The position numbers were made by a program, and so were the translations under genes. DNA of 64,000 bases from Dermatophagoides farinae. Taxonomy: Eukaryota; Arthropoda; Arachnida; Sarcoptiformes; Pyroglyphidae. The notes below the pieces were generated by a model. That model saw only the letters and a list, made by a program, of their open reading frames with translations. It was not told the origin of the DNA and did not search any database. Shown piece by piece: positions 1 through 13,900 of the stretch. How positions within the stretch are numbered: position 1 is the first letter of the stretch; each line of letters opens with the position of its first letter. The stretch is from NCBI RefSeq assembly GCF_024713945.1, contig NC_134685.1, positions 248,001 to 312,000 of the forward strand, given 5' to 3'.

Positions 1-1755
1 CTTTACTTACTTACGGGTTTTTTTTGGCCGGCATACATCCATTATGCAGAGCTAGTTACTTTTACTGTTGTGATGTTGAAAATCTTGGAATTTTCCAATT
101 TTTTTCATGTTATTCAACCAAAAAAAAAATTTTTTTTGTCTCAAGTGTCCGATCCGGTTATTGGTTACCAGTTATTCGGTTACGATTTGCTTATTAAAGT
201 GTAATGGCCAAAAATACATGGTGCATTCTAATACTTTGTAATTTGTAAACACACGCGCATTTTTTTTCTCTGTCTGTGCTTATCCAGTACATTAAATATG
301 GAATCCATATTGAAACAACAACAACGACCGAAAACAAAAACAAAAACAAAAACAATAACCCGAGAATCAAACAAACAAACAATCATAAATTCTACATGAT
401 GATGATATAATAACAACGACTATGGCAATAAAAAAAAATTCTTATTCTTTTGTTTTTTATTGTCAACAAGAAAAATAACACGAAATAATGTGTCATAAAA
501 ATGAAATAAAATTTATCACTTAAGCATACCTATATATATATACGTAAACACACGGGAAAATAAAATGGTTGATGATGGTGAAAAATGTATCATATGGTTG
601 GATTGCATTATTTTTTTTCTATACATTGTTTCTCTTTGAAAAAAAATTTCCACTTTGTTTGCTGTTATATCATCATCATCATCATCGTCTGGTTAAATCC
701 GGTTTCTTTCTTTGAAAGAAAAAGAAAACCAGAAATTTTCTCGTTATTGTTACACACGATCACATTGTCGAATGTGTCAAATTTGTTTAATCCGTGTTTC
801 TTTTTTGGAATTTTTGAAATTCTGTAAAGGAAAAAAAATTCCCAAAATAATGGCTGTCGTCCAACAAAAAAAAAAAACGCACATCCAGTAAAGAATATTC
901 AAAGTTTCTTTTTTTTTGGAACTGAAACACATACAAAGGGACGACATTATTTTTGTTCAACTTTGCAATTAAAGAAGGGGAATATGTGTTTTATCCGTGA
1001 ATAATAATAATAATCTTTTTCAGTTTTTTTCCCTTACTTGGACTGAAATTTTATCATTCTCCAATGAAGAGAATATTATTGCCCTCTACAATCATCATCA
1101 TGATCATTGTGTGTCAATGTTTTTTTTCTGGCAAATCCCAGATGAATCCTGAAAGAATTGTCAGACTTTTTTTTCCTTTTTCCCATTTCTTCTTCCTTCA
1201 TTGGTTGTAGGTAGAGTAGTTAGTCAGTTAGTCAGCAGTAATAGTGTCGAATAAATGAATATTCTTTATATTCATTCCAACAACAACATCTCTCTAGTGA
1301 TGTTTGTGAAAATGTTCAAATCGATGAGATCGAAATCGAAAGTCCATTTTCTCATCATCATCATCATCATCAACATCATTTACCGTTTTTTCCTTCTTTG
1401 AGTTGAGTTGATGTTTGAGAGACTTTGAAAATTACAGTGTTTGTTTCGAATGTGTCATGTCCTCACACAAACACACACACACTGGGTTCCATTTGGAATT
1501 TTCCAAAAAGTCAAGTGGATTTCACAATTTCAAGTTTACGGCAACTTCTTTCAATCGAAAGAAAAGAAAAGCAAAAAATACTTGAGAAAATATTGATGAG
1601 GTCGTCTGGTCTACTGATTTAGATTGACCATTTTATTTCTCTTTGCCATCCCGAAAAAAAAACAAATCGTTTTATCCGGATGAATTGACAGCAGATTCTT
1701 TTTTTCAAAGACAATTTTTTTTCACAATTCAAACTTTTTTCTCGTTCATTTCTAG
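1..1755. other. Non-coding, probably intron of the Dscam-like gene
   Basis: No exon was recognised here. The stretch is AT-rich with poly-T/poly-A runs and CAT/ATC microsatellites (around 670 and 1360). The exon beginning at 1756 starts in mid-codon and in mid-Ig-domain, so at least the first half of Ig2 and all of Ig1 must lie further upstream. I looked for the N-terminal half of Ig2 here and did not find it. Confidence 0.6.
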
Positions 1756-1905
1756 ATGCTGGCCGTTATACACTATTATCGACTGGTGAATTGCTCATTC
1801 ATAATACAACATTTCAAGATTCTGGATTTTATCGTTGCCAGATTAGACATCAATTAACCGATGAATTACGTACTAGTGATGAATCTGGACGTCTTATTGT
1901 TACCG
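1756..1905 (+). CDS. Dscam-like exon: C-terminal half of Ig2
   Basis: The acceptor TTCATTTCTAG precedes 1756 and the donor GTAAGT begins at 1906. The exon reads (D)AGRYTLLSTGELLI, then DSGFYRCQIRH with the Ig F-strand cysteine, and ends GRLIVT. This corresponds to the constant exon 5 of insect Dscam1 (LPSGELHI and YQCRTKHRLTGE there). It starts with two bases of a codon and ends in phase 1, joining cleanly to 5326. Confidence 0.88.
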
Positions 1906-4900
1906 GTAAGTTTCCTAAGTTTTTTTTGTTGATAGAAATATTCTCAAATATTTCTATGGAAATGTTTTGCCCACTCAAAAAAAAAAAAAAAAAAAAATCA
2001 TTTCACCAGAAACATAAATGTGTGAATGTCCGAAACAAAAACAGAATATTCCACAACAACCAATTTTAATAGCCACACCATATGTCGCAAATGCTGTATC
2101 GTTTGTATTGTGGACAAACATCAATTGACCCCAATTTTATTTCCCATTATTTAGAAAAAAACAAAAAAAAAACATAAACCATTTTTGATGGTCAACAACA
2201 ATAACAACACAGGAAAAAAAATTTTAAATTTTCAAAATTTTAATTCATTCAACTTTTTTGTTGTTGTTGTTGTTGTTGTTTTGAAAGAACCCCAAAGATG
2301 TATTTGTGATGCAATTATAATAATTAAATGTTGACCACCACCACCATCATCAACCATATTGAGCATATATAACAGGGAAAAATAATAATTTTTCCATAAT
2401 GGCTTTTGATGGTGGTTGGCAGAGAACTTTGTCCATTAGGAATCACATCATTTTTTTTTTTTGAAAATTGATGTACAGAATTATTATATTTTTCCCCTAC
2501 ACACCCTTCCCAATGGACATTGGCCATAAACTTTTTATTATTTATTTATTTTCGCTGTTTGTTCATTTCATTTTCATTTTGGTGCTGCTGCTGCTGTTGC
2601 TGCTGCTGCCATAATTTCATTTTAAATATTTTTTTTCTTTACCAGGGTCGATTACAATATGGTGGTTGGTTGATTGTTTTTCGTCCAATATTGATGATGT
2701 CAAACAAAACACACAAAAAAATTCAACCATTTTTGCCCCTGAAAACAAAACTTTGGGTTATTTTTTCCAATTTGTTATTATTTTTCATCTTCATTTTTTT
2801 CTCACTTTCAAAAACGATCGATAGCTAGATCGATCGATTGATATGATTTTGGAATGAGGAGAATATTCTATACTATTTTTTGTTCTTGATAACAACTTTG
2901 GCAACAAAATCTCGAGGAAAATTGTTTTTCATTTCATTTTTTTTTTTGATAAATGTTTTGCATCAGATTTTTTTTTTGTTTTTTTAGTCAAAAATTGTTG
3001 TCTTTATGCGAACAAGAAGACAAAAAAAAACATTAATTATCTCTATATATGTGGATGAATGAATGATTTTTTTTCACTGCTGCTGCTGCTGCTTTTGGTT
3101 TATGTCAAAAGTTGATGGTCCACAGAATGGCAAGTTTATTTATTTAATTTTTTTTTCAGATTTTTATCATTACAAACATGTCATTGTAACATATACATAG
3201 AAAGATAATAATCTTTTTGAAAATGAAAATAAAGTGCACCACACACACATCCATGTATGTTTTGTCCATATAATAATTGTTTATTATTGCATAAATAATC
3301 GATGGTTTTGGTTGCACAAAATTTATCCATGTGTAACATAAAATATATTCCTGGCCTGGTTATTATTATCTATGTGATAAATGTCACCCAATAACGGTGT
3401 GTTTGTGTTTGTCAACAGATTAGGTATCGGATTTTTTTTTTGCTGAAAAAAATACGTTAATGAAAATTTTTTAACTGTCATCATCGATGTTGTTCTTGCA
3501 GATCGATTCGTCAAAAGAACACAAATTTTTTTTCAAAATGAAAACTTTACAGAAAAAATGGTGATTTTAGAGAAAAATTTTCCTGAAAAATTTACAACCA
3601 AAAAAAAAATATCCAGTAAATTGATCCATATCCGTTTTGCAATGGCAAGCAAAAAAAAAATTTTTTCCTATTTCTCATCATGTTGATGATCTTGATGATG
3701 ACGATGAAAATTTTCGACAAATTCTTTTTATTTCGGGAAAAAAATTCACGCCTATTCAGCGTAAATGTAACAGAAAAAAAATTGTTTCTAAAGACAAATT
3801 TTTTTTTGTTTCATCGGGAAATCGAAAAGTAAAAAAATTTATCTATTCCATCCATCTATCTATCTGTGTGTTTAATGTGACTAATTCATTGTCGTCGTCG
3901 TCGTTTGGAGAGCAGAATTATAATTTCACTTAGAATTTCTGGCTCTTTTTTGCCTGCTTGCACCCAATAACGCACACACACACACACTTCATACATTCAT
4001 TAATGAGTTGTAATTAAGTTCCAAATTGGTATTCTCTCTCTCTCTCTCACACACACATCGTTTTTTGTCTTGTTTTCAATTTTATTTGACACACAAACGA
4101 ATTTTTTTTTCTCCCATTCATCCAATGATGGTGATCCAATCTTATTATTTTTGTTTCAAACATTGAAAAATTCGATTCTTCTCCCATTGTCAATTGTGTG
4201 AAACGTTTAGGATGAATGGATAAATGGATCTGGTGCAAACACACTGGTTTTTAAATTCATCGAAAAAAAGCGGAATTAAAATTCCATCCGTGGAACACAC
4301 ACATGCACACACACACTGGTTGATTTAGAAATAGAATTCATTCAGAATGGATGTATGTGTGAATGAAATGTAACTAATGAGTTTCTAGCACAGCATTGAA
4401 TGTTGTCTTTTTTTATGCATTTTATTTCATTTCGGTTTTTTTTTGTTCTGGTAATTCATTCACGTCCACCATTTTTTTCTGTGAATAATCATTATATGGT
4501 AATAATAATAGATAGAATATTCTGCTAATTTCGTCAACGATTCATTGGATTTTCTTTTTTTCTTTGAATTCTGGCTTGTGAAATAAAAACTGAATCCATC
4601 TTTTACAACATTTACTACTGAGAATTAATTGTTCCAAGTGTATACGACAATAAAAGAATTATCTTTCCATCTCTTTGAATCTAAATCTCAAAATTATAAT
4701 ATGATAATGTGATTATAAATTACTGTGTCTGTGAATGACACTCAAATTACACACACACAATAAAAAAAATATAATTCGAATACAAATCTATTTCTGCTCA
4801 TTAATTTATTTATTTGAAAATTCAATTCGGCGTTTTGCTTTTTTTACCAATTTCAACACGTTTGTTTTTTTTTTATTTTTTGGTTGGACTATAATAACCC

Positions 4901-7900
4901 AGATGGTTCGATAGATCGATCGATCCAATCCAATCATCATTGCATAATAATAATAAGGTTAACCACCATATTTTTTTCCGAAAACAATGTCTATATCATT
5001 TTTTTTCGTTTTGTTTTATCCACATTTTCCTGTGCACACACACGCGAAGAATATAATAGTAATAATTTTTTCCATTCCATAATGGGTTTTTTTTTGTTTC
5101 GATTGCCAAATTTGCCCGATACACCACCACCACCACCATAGAATGACCAGAATGATTTATTCCATGATCATTCAATGGTGGTATAGAATTGAAATCAGAA
5201 CGAAATTTTTTTTTTTTTGCTTATTCCGATAATTTGTTTGCCTGTAAATAATAATGTTCTTGTTTTTATTCTTATTTATTTTTTCCGCATCGACGCTTCG
5301 ACAAAAAACAACAACAACAACAAAGAACCACATAACGGTGTTGCACCAAGAATATGGACACACACAACAGTGATTTGTGATTTAAACACCATTTGTGAAT
5401 TAGTATGCATCGCTCAATCATGGCCATTATCATCATATAGGTATGTAGTGAACGAATGAAATTTTGTCATTTTATTCTGAATTTCACACATGTTTGATGT
5501 TGAACAACAACATTAACAATTTCCATTAACCAATATTCCATCACCATATTTTTGTGATAAGAAACATTTCTCAAAACAATTGAAAAGACTAGATTATCAC
5601 CACCACCATCATGATGATGAATTGTGTTCTATAGAAACATAATGTATCTTTGTTGCATGTCCAATGTTGTCACTATATAGTTGTCGTGTTTATCACCAAA
5701 AAAAAAAAAAAAAAAATTGCTAGCCATGTGTATGTGTCATGATTATTATTATTAAGATCATGATGTTTGATAATCAAATCAAATCTTCCAAAAACACAGT
5801 GGTATACTTTGTTGTTGTTTTTGTTTCAAAGTGTGTGTGTGTGTTGTAACATTTTCATTACTGTCAAAAAATTTTTTTTTTCCTTTGACCAGATTCGTAT
5901 AGAATTTTTTTCAGTTTTGGTGCAATGAACCAAAAAAAAAAAAAAAAAAACATGAAAATGTTCAAGTTTCAAATGTCACCAAAAATAATGATGATCAGGT
6001 TACTACTTTTGTTTGTGTAAAAACAACAAATTGTTTTAATAAATATGATGATGATGAGTACACCTGAAATCAAGTAGGTAATGATTTCGGTTTTTTTGTT
6101 TTGTTTGGTATCTGATGTGTTTGCGTGTTTGTTGCAATTTATTATTATTGGATATTGGATAGATAGATTGAAATTCATCGTTGAAATGGCCAATGATGGT
6201 GATCGTGCTTGACTACTTGATGATGACCTATAGTGAGAGAATATATTTTCAATGGTGAAAAAAAATTATGGTCACTATAATTATGATCTTTTAAGTAATT
6301 TATTATTTATTATTTATGTTTGAAACACCAATGTTTATGTATGTGAAACACAGTTGTACAGGTCGTAGAAAATATTCTGAACACCACCATTTTCTTTCAT
6401 TTTCTTTTTCTCTTCTCATTTCAAATTTTCAATTTGCATCCATCAAATTGGATGAAATAAAAATTTTTCCCAATGATGATGATGATGATGATAATGTAAT
6501 TTATGGATTTTTCTCCTTCTCTGTTGGAATTCAATAAATGATGATGATAATAATGCAAGGTCATCGACCACATTTATTGTTTGTTTGCAGAATTTATTCT
6601 GTTTCACAGATAATAATCCTAATAATATTCATTATCATTATCATTTCTTATTTTATTTTTGATAGAAACAAAAAAAAACAAAAAATAAAAATAAATGTCA
6701 ATTCTCCGACCATGATTATGATTATTATTATCCGATATAGCCATCGAATGTAATGTTCTCATTACATTTATTCACTGTTTCCTTGTCGTTTGTTGTTGTT
6801 ACTGTTTGAGATCTGTCTATCTATATCTACGTATATAGATGTAGTGAATGTGGATCTAGACAAAAAAAAATGAAATTTCATTAAAACTACATACACACAC
6901 TAATGGAATTAATTGTGGTGACACACCTAATGAATGAATGAATGAATGACAGAAATAAATTGAATGAACGACTTCTCTACTTCTCTTCTTGGTAACACTG
7001 AAAAAAAACGTTTGAAACTGAGGAGAGAAAAAAATTTTCCGGTGTCATTCATATTCCTATCTGACTGACTGACTGACTGTCGTCCATATATTCTGTGGTG
7101 GTGGTGGTGGTGGTGTTGGAGGGAGCAAAAACCTATCGAAAATCATTCATGCAAACAACAGGCACGTTCGATGACAGCAGCAACAACAAAACGACGACAT
7201 TTCGACATTTTTTTTCTCTCTTCTTTTCTGACTTCCTTCTCGATGATGACACAGAAAAAAAATACCTTTGAAAGTTTTTTTTCGGGTAATCATAATAATC
7301 ATATATTCATGTGTGTGTGGATAATAATAATTTGGTCGGACACTGGTTACCCCTTGGTTTACCCCCATCGTGTTATTTGGAATTTACCCGATTAGTGAAA
7401 TGAAATGAATCCAAACAACAACAACAACAACAAGGTAGTCGTTTTTGTTTTTTGGCTATACCGGAACCCGGGGGAGGTGGTGTTTGTGAAATGAAATCGA
7501 TGGATGACCTGATTATTTTTCGATTCTTTTTTTTCTGTTTGGTTGCACCAATCATTTATCATCATTCGGTTATTATTTACCGGTAATTAGCCTCATTTTT
7601 TCCATGGATTAGTTATGATTAAATGTGACAAAATTATTTCAATTTTTTTTTATTTTCACATTTTATTTTTCGACATTGAACTTGATTGATTTTCAGAATT
7701 ATTAGAAAAATCCATTTTCACCCAAGTGTTGAAATGGTGAAATTTTTTCAATTTTAAATCTCTTAATTTGCATATGTCAAATTATCATCAAATGTCCATA
7801 CATGTCAAACTTGTATTGATATGATGATTGTGTATTGAAAACATATTTTTCATTTCATTTTTTCCGGATGAAATTCTTGTGACAACATTATAACTGGTGC

Positions 7901-10900
7901 AATATTAAAATATCGATGTAACTATTATTTTTATGTTTAAGTTTCATGTTATGTTCACACACACAATGTTTTCAGGGCACAACACCAAATCTTTTCCTGG
8001 CATGATGATTATGTATTTACTTTATTACATGTCATGTTATGTCATCATTTCACAACAATTTGGCCAATATTTATTTAGGAATATGTTTTTGCAATGACAT
8101 TTTTTTCATTTTCTCTTTCACTCTCTATGGTTATTTGCATAAAACTTTACTACTTTACTACCGAGATTTACTATAGATATCAATGCGGTGGTGATGATTT
8201 ATTTCACGTAAAGAAACTTGCCGAATCAATCTTAGTTTGTGTCATCGATAAGATATCAAACCGTTTTTTTTCCAGGTGTCATCATACAAACACACTTGAG
8301 AAATGGAAACATTTATTTATTTTTACCTTTTTTCTTTCATTACTTTTCATTTCATTTCAAAATCTAATCGATTTTTGTGTCCGCAATAATTGACAACTAA
8401 TATAATTTATTATTATGGTCATCAGTTGCAAACAAACAAACAAAAAAATTGTTTTTTGTTTGTCATCTGAATTGAAAAATTTATTCATTTTCATCAATAT
8501 TGATTGATTGAGTTTTTTTTCCCGGAGAATGAAGAATGCCGGTATATTCTGGTTTTTTTTGTTGTTATAAAAATGTCAAATGTTCCAGAATTCATTCAAT
8601 TGTCTGAATGTCACTCATCATCATCATCATCATCATTATCGACAAAATAACATTGTCACAGAAAAAAAATAATAGTTTTTAAAGACAAATTCATTTCATA
8701 TTTTCTTTCTTTCTTGCCATTCACATAGACTACTACAAAACTACAAATTCCAATTCAATCCATCCATTTTCAATTCTTTTCAAAACACATACACACACAA
8801 ATTTTTCTATTGAAAAATTTTTAGTTTAAAAAAAATGTGGTTGTGCTATCCAATGTGTCGTGGATGATGACGACAAATTGAAAAACGATAAGTTTTTTCT
8901 CTGTTTTTTTCGTCGTATTTTGAATTATTGACACATAGCATTCAATTCGGTATATAGTGAGAGAGAGATTCTGAAACGAAATAAGAATGATTGAAATGCA
9001 TTCAAGCACGATGAAGAAAAAAAATTTTTTTTTCTTCTTCAATACGAACAGAAATTCGAGTGAGAGTTTCTTATTAAAAACATACAAGTGAGACAAACGA
9101 AAAAAATGAATGAATGAATGAATGAATGAATGAATGAATTGAGCAACCAAAAAATATGTCTTTTTTTTGCTGAAAAAAGATGTGTTAGAAAAAACTTCAA
9201 TTCAATTGCAATCGGATGATGATGTTTCATTCGGCTCTCTCTCTCTCTTTCTCTCTCATTTAATGATGATGATGATGGAAACAAGATTTTTATTTCATTT
9301 TTCAGAATTCAAGAATTTATTAGTCAAATTTCTCTCTCCTCTCTCTCTCTTTTTCCAACAATTCACAAGTCTAAAGAATAAAAACTAGTCACTAAAAAAA
9401 AAAGAATCGTAAGCAATCGTCCCATTCGAAAACGAATTCAGCCGACTGAATTCGTTACTGTTCTGTTGGACCGATTTTGACATTTTGCATTTTGATTCTT
9501 TCTCTATCTAACTATTCTATGATAATGATGGTGATGATTATATTGTAGTTTGAAATTCTTCGTCAGTCTGTCTGCCTGTTTTATATGCAGTGATTATGAT
9601 GATGATGATGATGATGATATCCAGAATATATCATTCATGTTGTATCCGATTCTTTTTTTTTATTTTATTTGCTTGATTTATTACCCATTACCCATGGCTT
9701 TCTATTCATTCTTCTTTTCTCTCTATGGTTGTCATTTCATTTCATTTCATTTCGTTTCATATTCCTATTCTGGCTGTTTTTGTCTCTCGCTCGGTTATCC
9801 GAGATGATGTGCATCGTTTTTCTGCATTTCTCAGTTTTTTTTTCGTTTCGGATTATTTTCTCTTGACAGTTACCGCCAACACAACAACAACTAGTGTGTG
9901 TCTCAAATTACCCTTGAAGCATTTTCTTTTCTGCAAACATATATTTTTTTTTTTTGATTATTCAATATTCTCTCACTCTGATATATTCAGAATTGATTAG
10001 CCATGATAATGATGGATAATTATATCCATCTCGAATTACTTGAATTTTTTTTTCTCTTGGTTTCAGTTTTTTTTCATTTTGGTGATTTATATTTCATTTT
10101 CACATCATTTATCGCCCATTTTTTTCTCTCATTGCTCATGGGAGATTTTCAAAAAATTTTTAAATTTTCTTTTTCTTTTGCCAAAATATCATAATTAGTG
10201 GTAGTTTTACAATGATAAACGCTTGGTGTGTGTGTGTGTGTGTGTGTTACCAACCATTTTAGATCAATCATTTGTCCTGATCATCATTGTCGTCATCACA
10301 TCGTTATCAGGAACTTGAAAATTTTTCTTTTGTTTAGTCATTTCTATTCCGGCGGAACCGATTTTTCTTTGTTTTTTCTTTTGTATGTGCCAATTATATT
10401 CACAATCATTCAAATTATTGATACGATTTGAATTCATTTTTATTGATTGTTACGAGAAAACTTTCCCGGCTGTGAAAAAAAAAATGAAAGATGATCATCA
10501 TTACACCCAAACAACAAAAGTGATTCTAACACTTTTTTTGGCGAAAAAAAACACTCCTTTCAAGAGCGAATCAATAATAACATTCTCCACTCATCCCAAA
10601 CCAATCCAATTCATCAATTCAAAATTTTTATCGATGACTGACATAGTGTGTGAAAAGGAAATATTTGATGCCACTAATGATTCGGGTTTGTTGTTGTCGT
10701 CATCGTCGTTTATTAGCGTGGAAGCAAAAAAAAAAGTTCGATAAATTATTTTTGTGCTTTTTCACTATTCATCATCATCATTATGTTTCTGGAATCAAAA
10801 AAAATCTTTTTTCGTTGACATCGTGAAACAAAACAAAAAAAAAAAATTTTTGAACAACTCATATGACAGGCGATTAAGCTTATCCATTCATTTATTCATC

Positions 10901-13900
10901 TCATAGTTTAAACAAAAAAAAGAGAGGAATATTCTTATTTTCACATACACACACAGGATGTGATATGATATTATCCTTTTTGTTGTTATCATTAGACAAT
11001 GTCATGTGTATTATGTATGTATAATCATAATGAATGTATATGAGAAAAGACCCAAAGAATATAAAGGTTCTTGTCATTTTATCTTTTATATCGTATCGCT
11101 CTTCTTTTTTCTTCTTCTTCTTCTTAAAATTCTTAATCAAGAATCCAGGATGATGTTGTATGTGATGTGACAAGACATGAGATCTATTTTTTTTCGTTCG
11201 TTTCGTTTTGCTTGATAATAATAATGATAATCATGTCATGTCATGTTTTGTTATGTTATGTCATCATCAACAATGGTGATGAAATTATTATCGTACACAG
11301 GAGATGAGCATTTTCTTTGTTTTTTTTTATTCTTGGGTTCTTTAGTTATTTTTTTTTGTTCAAAAGAAACATCCACAAACTAAACAATGATGGATGTGTA
11401 TATGTGTGTGTGTGAGTGGTGTGTTATTATTATTTTTTAGATTCTTGAGTTTTTCGTCGTCGTTATTCTTGATCATTTTCTTTTACATCCTGGATTTGTT
11501 GTTGATGAGTTTTTTTCCGCTCATTCTCATTCTCTCTCTTTGTTTCTTTTTGTTGCCCATTTAAATATGCTTGTATATTTGCGAGAGCTTTTCTTGTTTT
11601 TGTTTTTTGGTTGTTATTCACTGGATTAATTGAATTTTAATTTATTTATGACTCGACATCATTTTGTAATGATGTCAAGATGCTGTTGTTCATTCCACAC
11701 TAATTTCTCTATCTTTCTAGACTGAGGAATTATGTTTTCTTTGGAGGATGTGTGTGTGTGTGTGTGTGTGGATGTCCTTATCCTAAATGAAAAAGAAGAA
11801 ACATGTTCCACAACAACATCCTTTAGATAAATGAAGAAATTTTCTTTTTTTTCTGGAAAAAAGTCAACTTTAATCATGATCGTATTAAGCCGTATTTTTA
11901 TTTTGTTTGCTTGTTGGTCTTAATTTTGGATTGAGTGAAGCTTTTCAAGTTGTTTTGTCTGGTTTTGTCTTCAAGTTTCTGCAGTTTTTTTTTTGGTTCG
12001 GTCAAATGTGTTCAATAAAGATCATTCATTTCATAAGGTGTAGAAAAGGCGAAAAAATTGATCAATAATAATCGAATTACCGAATAATAATCGTTTGGAA
12101 CATTTGGAATTAAACTTTAAAAGGCGTTTTGTCTGTATGTTTCGATGATCAAATGATTCAATGGTGTTAATCAGCACATAAAAAATTGCCATTTTCACAT
12201 TGAATTATCCTGGACCATTTTCTTCAATGAAACAAAAAAAAACTATAATAAAAAGGAATCGTTAAAAAGGGAGAGAAAATCTCCATCTCTCTTGACCAAC
12301 AACAACAGAGTAATAATAGTGTTAATGATGATGATCTATTGGTATATTGATTGTTTTTTTTTATTTTGGATCAAAAATCCATCTCACACATTGCATCATG
12401 CGATATTCAACACTTTAAATGCTAAAAGAATTTTCTCTCTTTTATGGCAATTTTCATTTTCGATAGGTGGTCACTGGGTGGGTGTTGTACATATATATAG
12501 GGATATTTAATCCGATATAAGAAGTTGATGATATTATATTAAAATAACACTATTTTATATCAAATAATAAAATATCCCGACAAAAAAAAATAAAAATAAA
12601 AATAAATGACATGTCGAATTTGTCATCATCGGACCCAAAAGAAAATGCCCGAATTTTCTTCTATAGAACATCCGAGGTACACATCTCAACGTAAATAAAT
12701 AAATAAAAAAAACCCAAAAGAAAAGAAAAGAAAATAAAACAGCCAAAAACCATGCCATAGACGCACTAATTTATTAGCTATCATCATCATCATAAACTCT
12801 ACATATAAAATATATCCAGGCTTTGTGCCTGTGTGTATGGCCTATGGTCGTCAAATAACACATTGCGTGCCCATATTATTATTGTCATTTTCTTAGCTTC
12901 TTTTCTGATCTCACTGATGATGCTCTCTCTCGTTCTCTCTTTGCTGATGAAAATGAATGTCGATGATGGTTTGTTTTTTCTTTTTTCCCTTTTTGATTTT
13001 TTTTTATATACCTTAATTCTATCAAACAGTATAGTGATGATGATGATGGGTGTGATTCCCCCTCCGCACACAAACTCCTCCTACATTTGTTGACTGTTTT
13101 TTTGTTTGTTTTCTTGGTCATAAATATAAATTCAAATTAATGCAGAAAAGAAAAGAAAAAACCTTTTTGAACAGTTTCATACTAATACCATCACTGTTGT
13201 TTTCGGTTTTTTCGGTTATTTACCCGAACCACACATTATCATTCATTAAACAATGAACGATGCCTGAAAACTGGCCATCATAACCACGTTTTAATGGATC
13301 ATGAATTTAATCATTTTTTTCCGATGAAAACATTAACAGTTTTTTTTGTTTATTTCTCTGATAATGAGAACATTATTGATAAATGTTAAATCGGAAATCA
13401 GTAAAAAAGAAAAAAAAATCACATCAAAATGGATTTGTTTCAAATATGCTAAAGCTTCACAAACACCAAAATCATCTTTAGCTACGGATCTCTTGTCAAA
13501 ATCGAAAGAAAAAAAAATTTTCATTCACACAATCCAAACATTTCATAGATGATCCTCAATGAATATATCCCATATTATGATTATGGTTATTCTAGCATTG
13601 ATATCTTGCACGCAAACTTACAAGAAACTAATGTAAATTACCTGACATTTACATTTATGAAATAGAACGAGAGCCCGACATAATGCTTATTGGTTAGATT
13701 TTTTTTTTAAACAAACAAACAATCGATACTGTTCAATCATCATCATCGTGATTGTGTTTTGTTTGTTTGTTTGTTTGTCTGACAACCCAGAAAAAAAACC
13801 ACAGAATATATAAACATTATGCATGTTATATGTCCATTTATTTATTTTGAATGAGCATTCTGATCATCATGATGACGATGAGTCGATGACGGTTGTTTAT

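Noticed and set aside
8177-8207. A short segment after CTATAG reading RYQCGGDDLFH before a GTAAAG, resembling an Ig Y-x-C motif in the Dscam-like intron
   Set aside because: Only 31 nt, its phase does not fit the flanking Dscam exons, and no other Ig residues surround it. Probably chance.
8821-9284. Two long overlapping - strand open frames with FIHS repeats
   Set aside because: They are translations of the AATG microsatellite at 9105-9139 and adjacent homopolymers.
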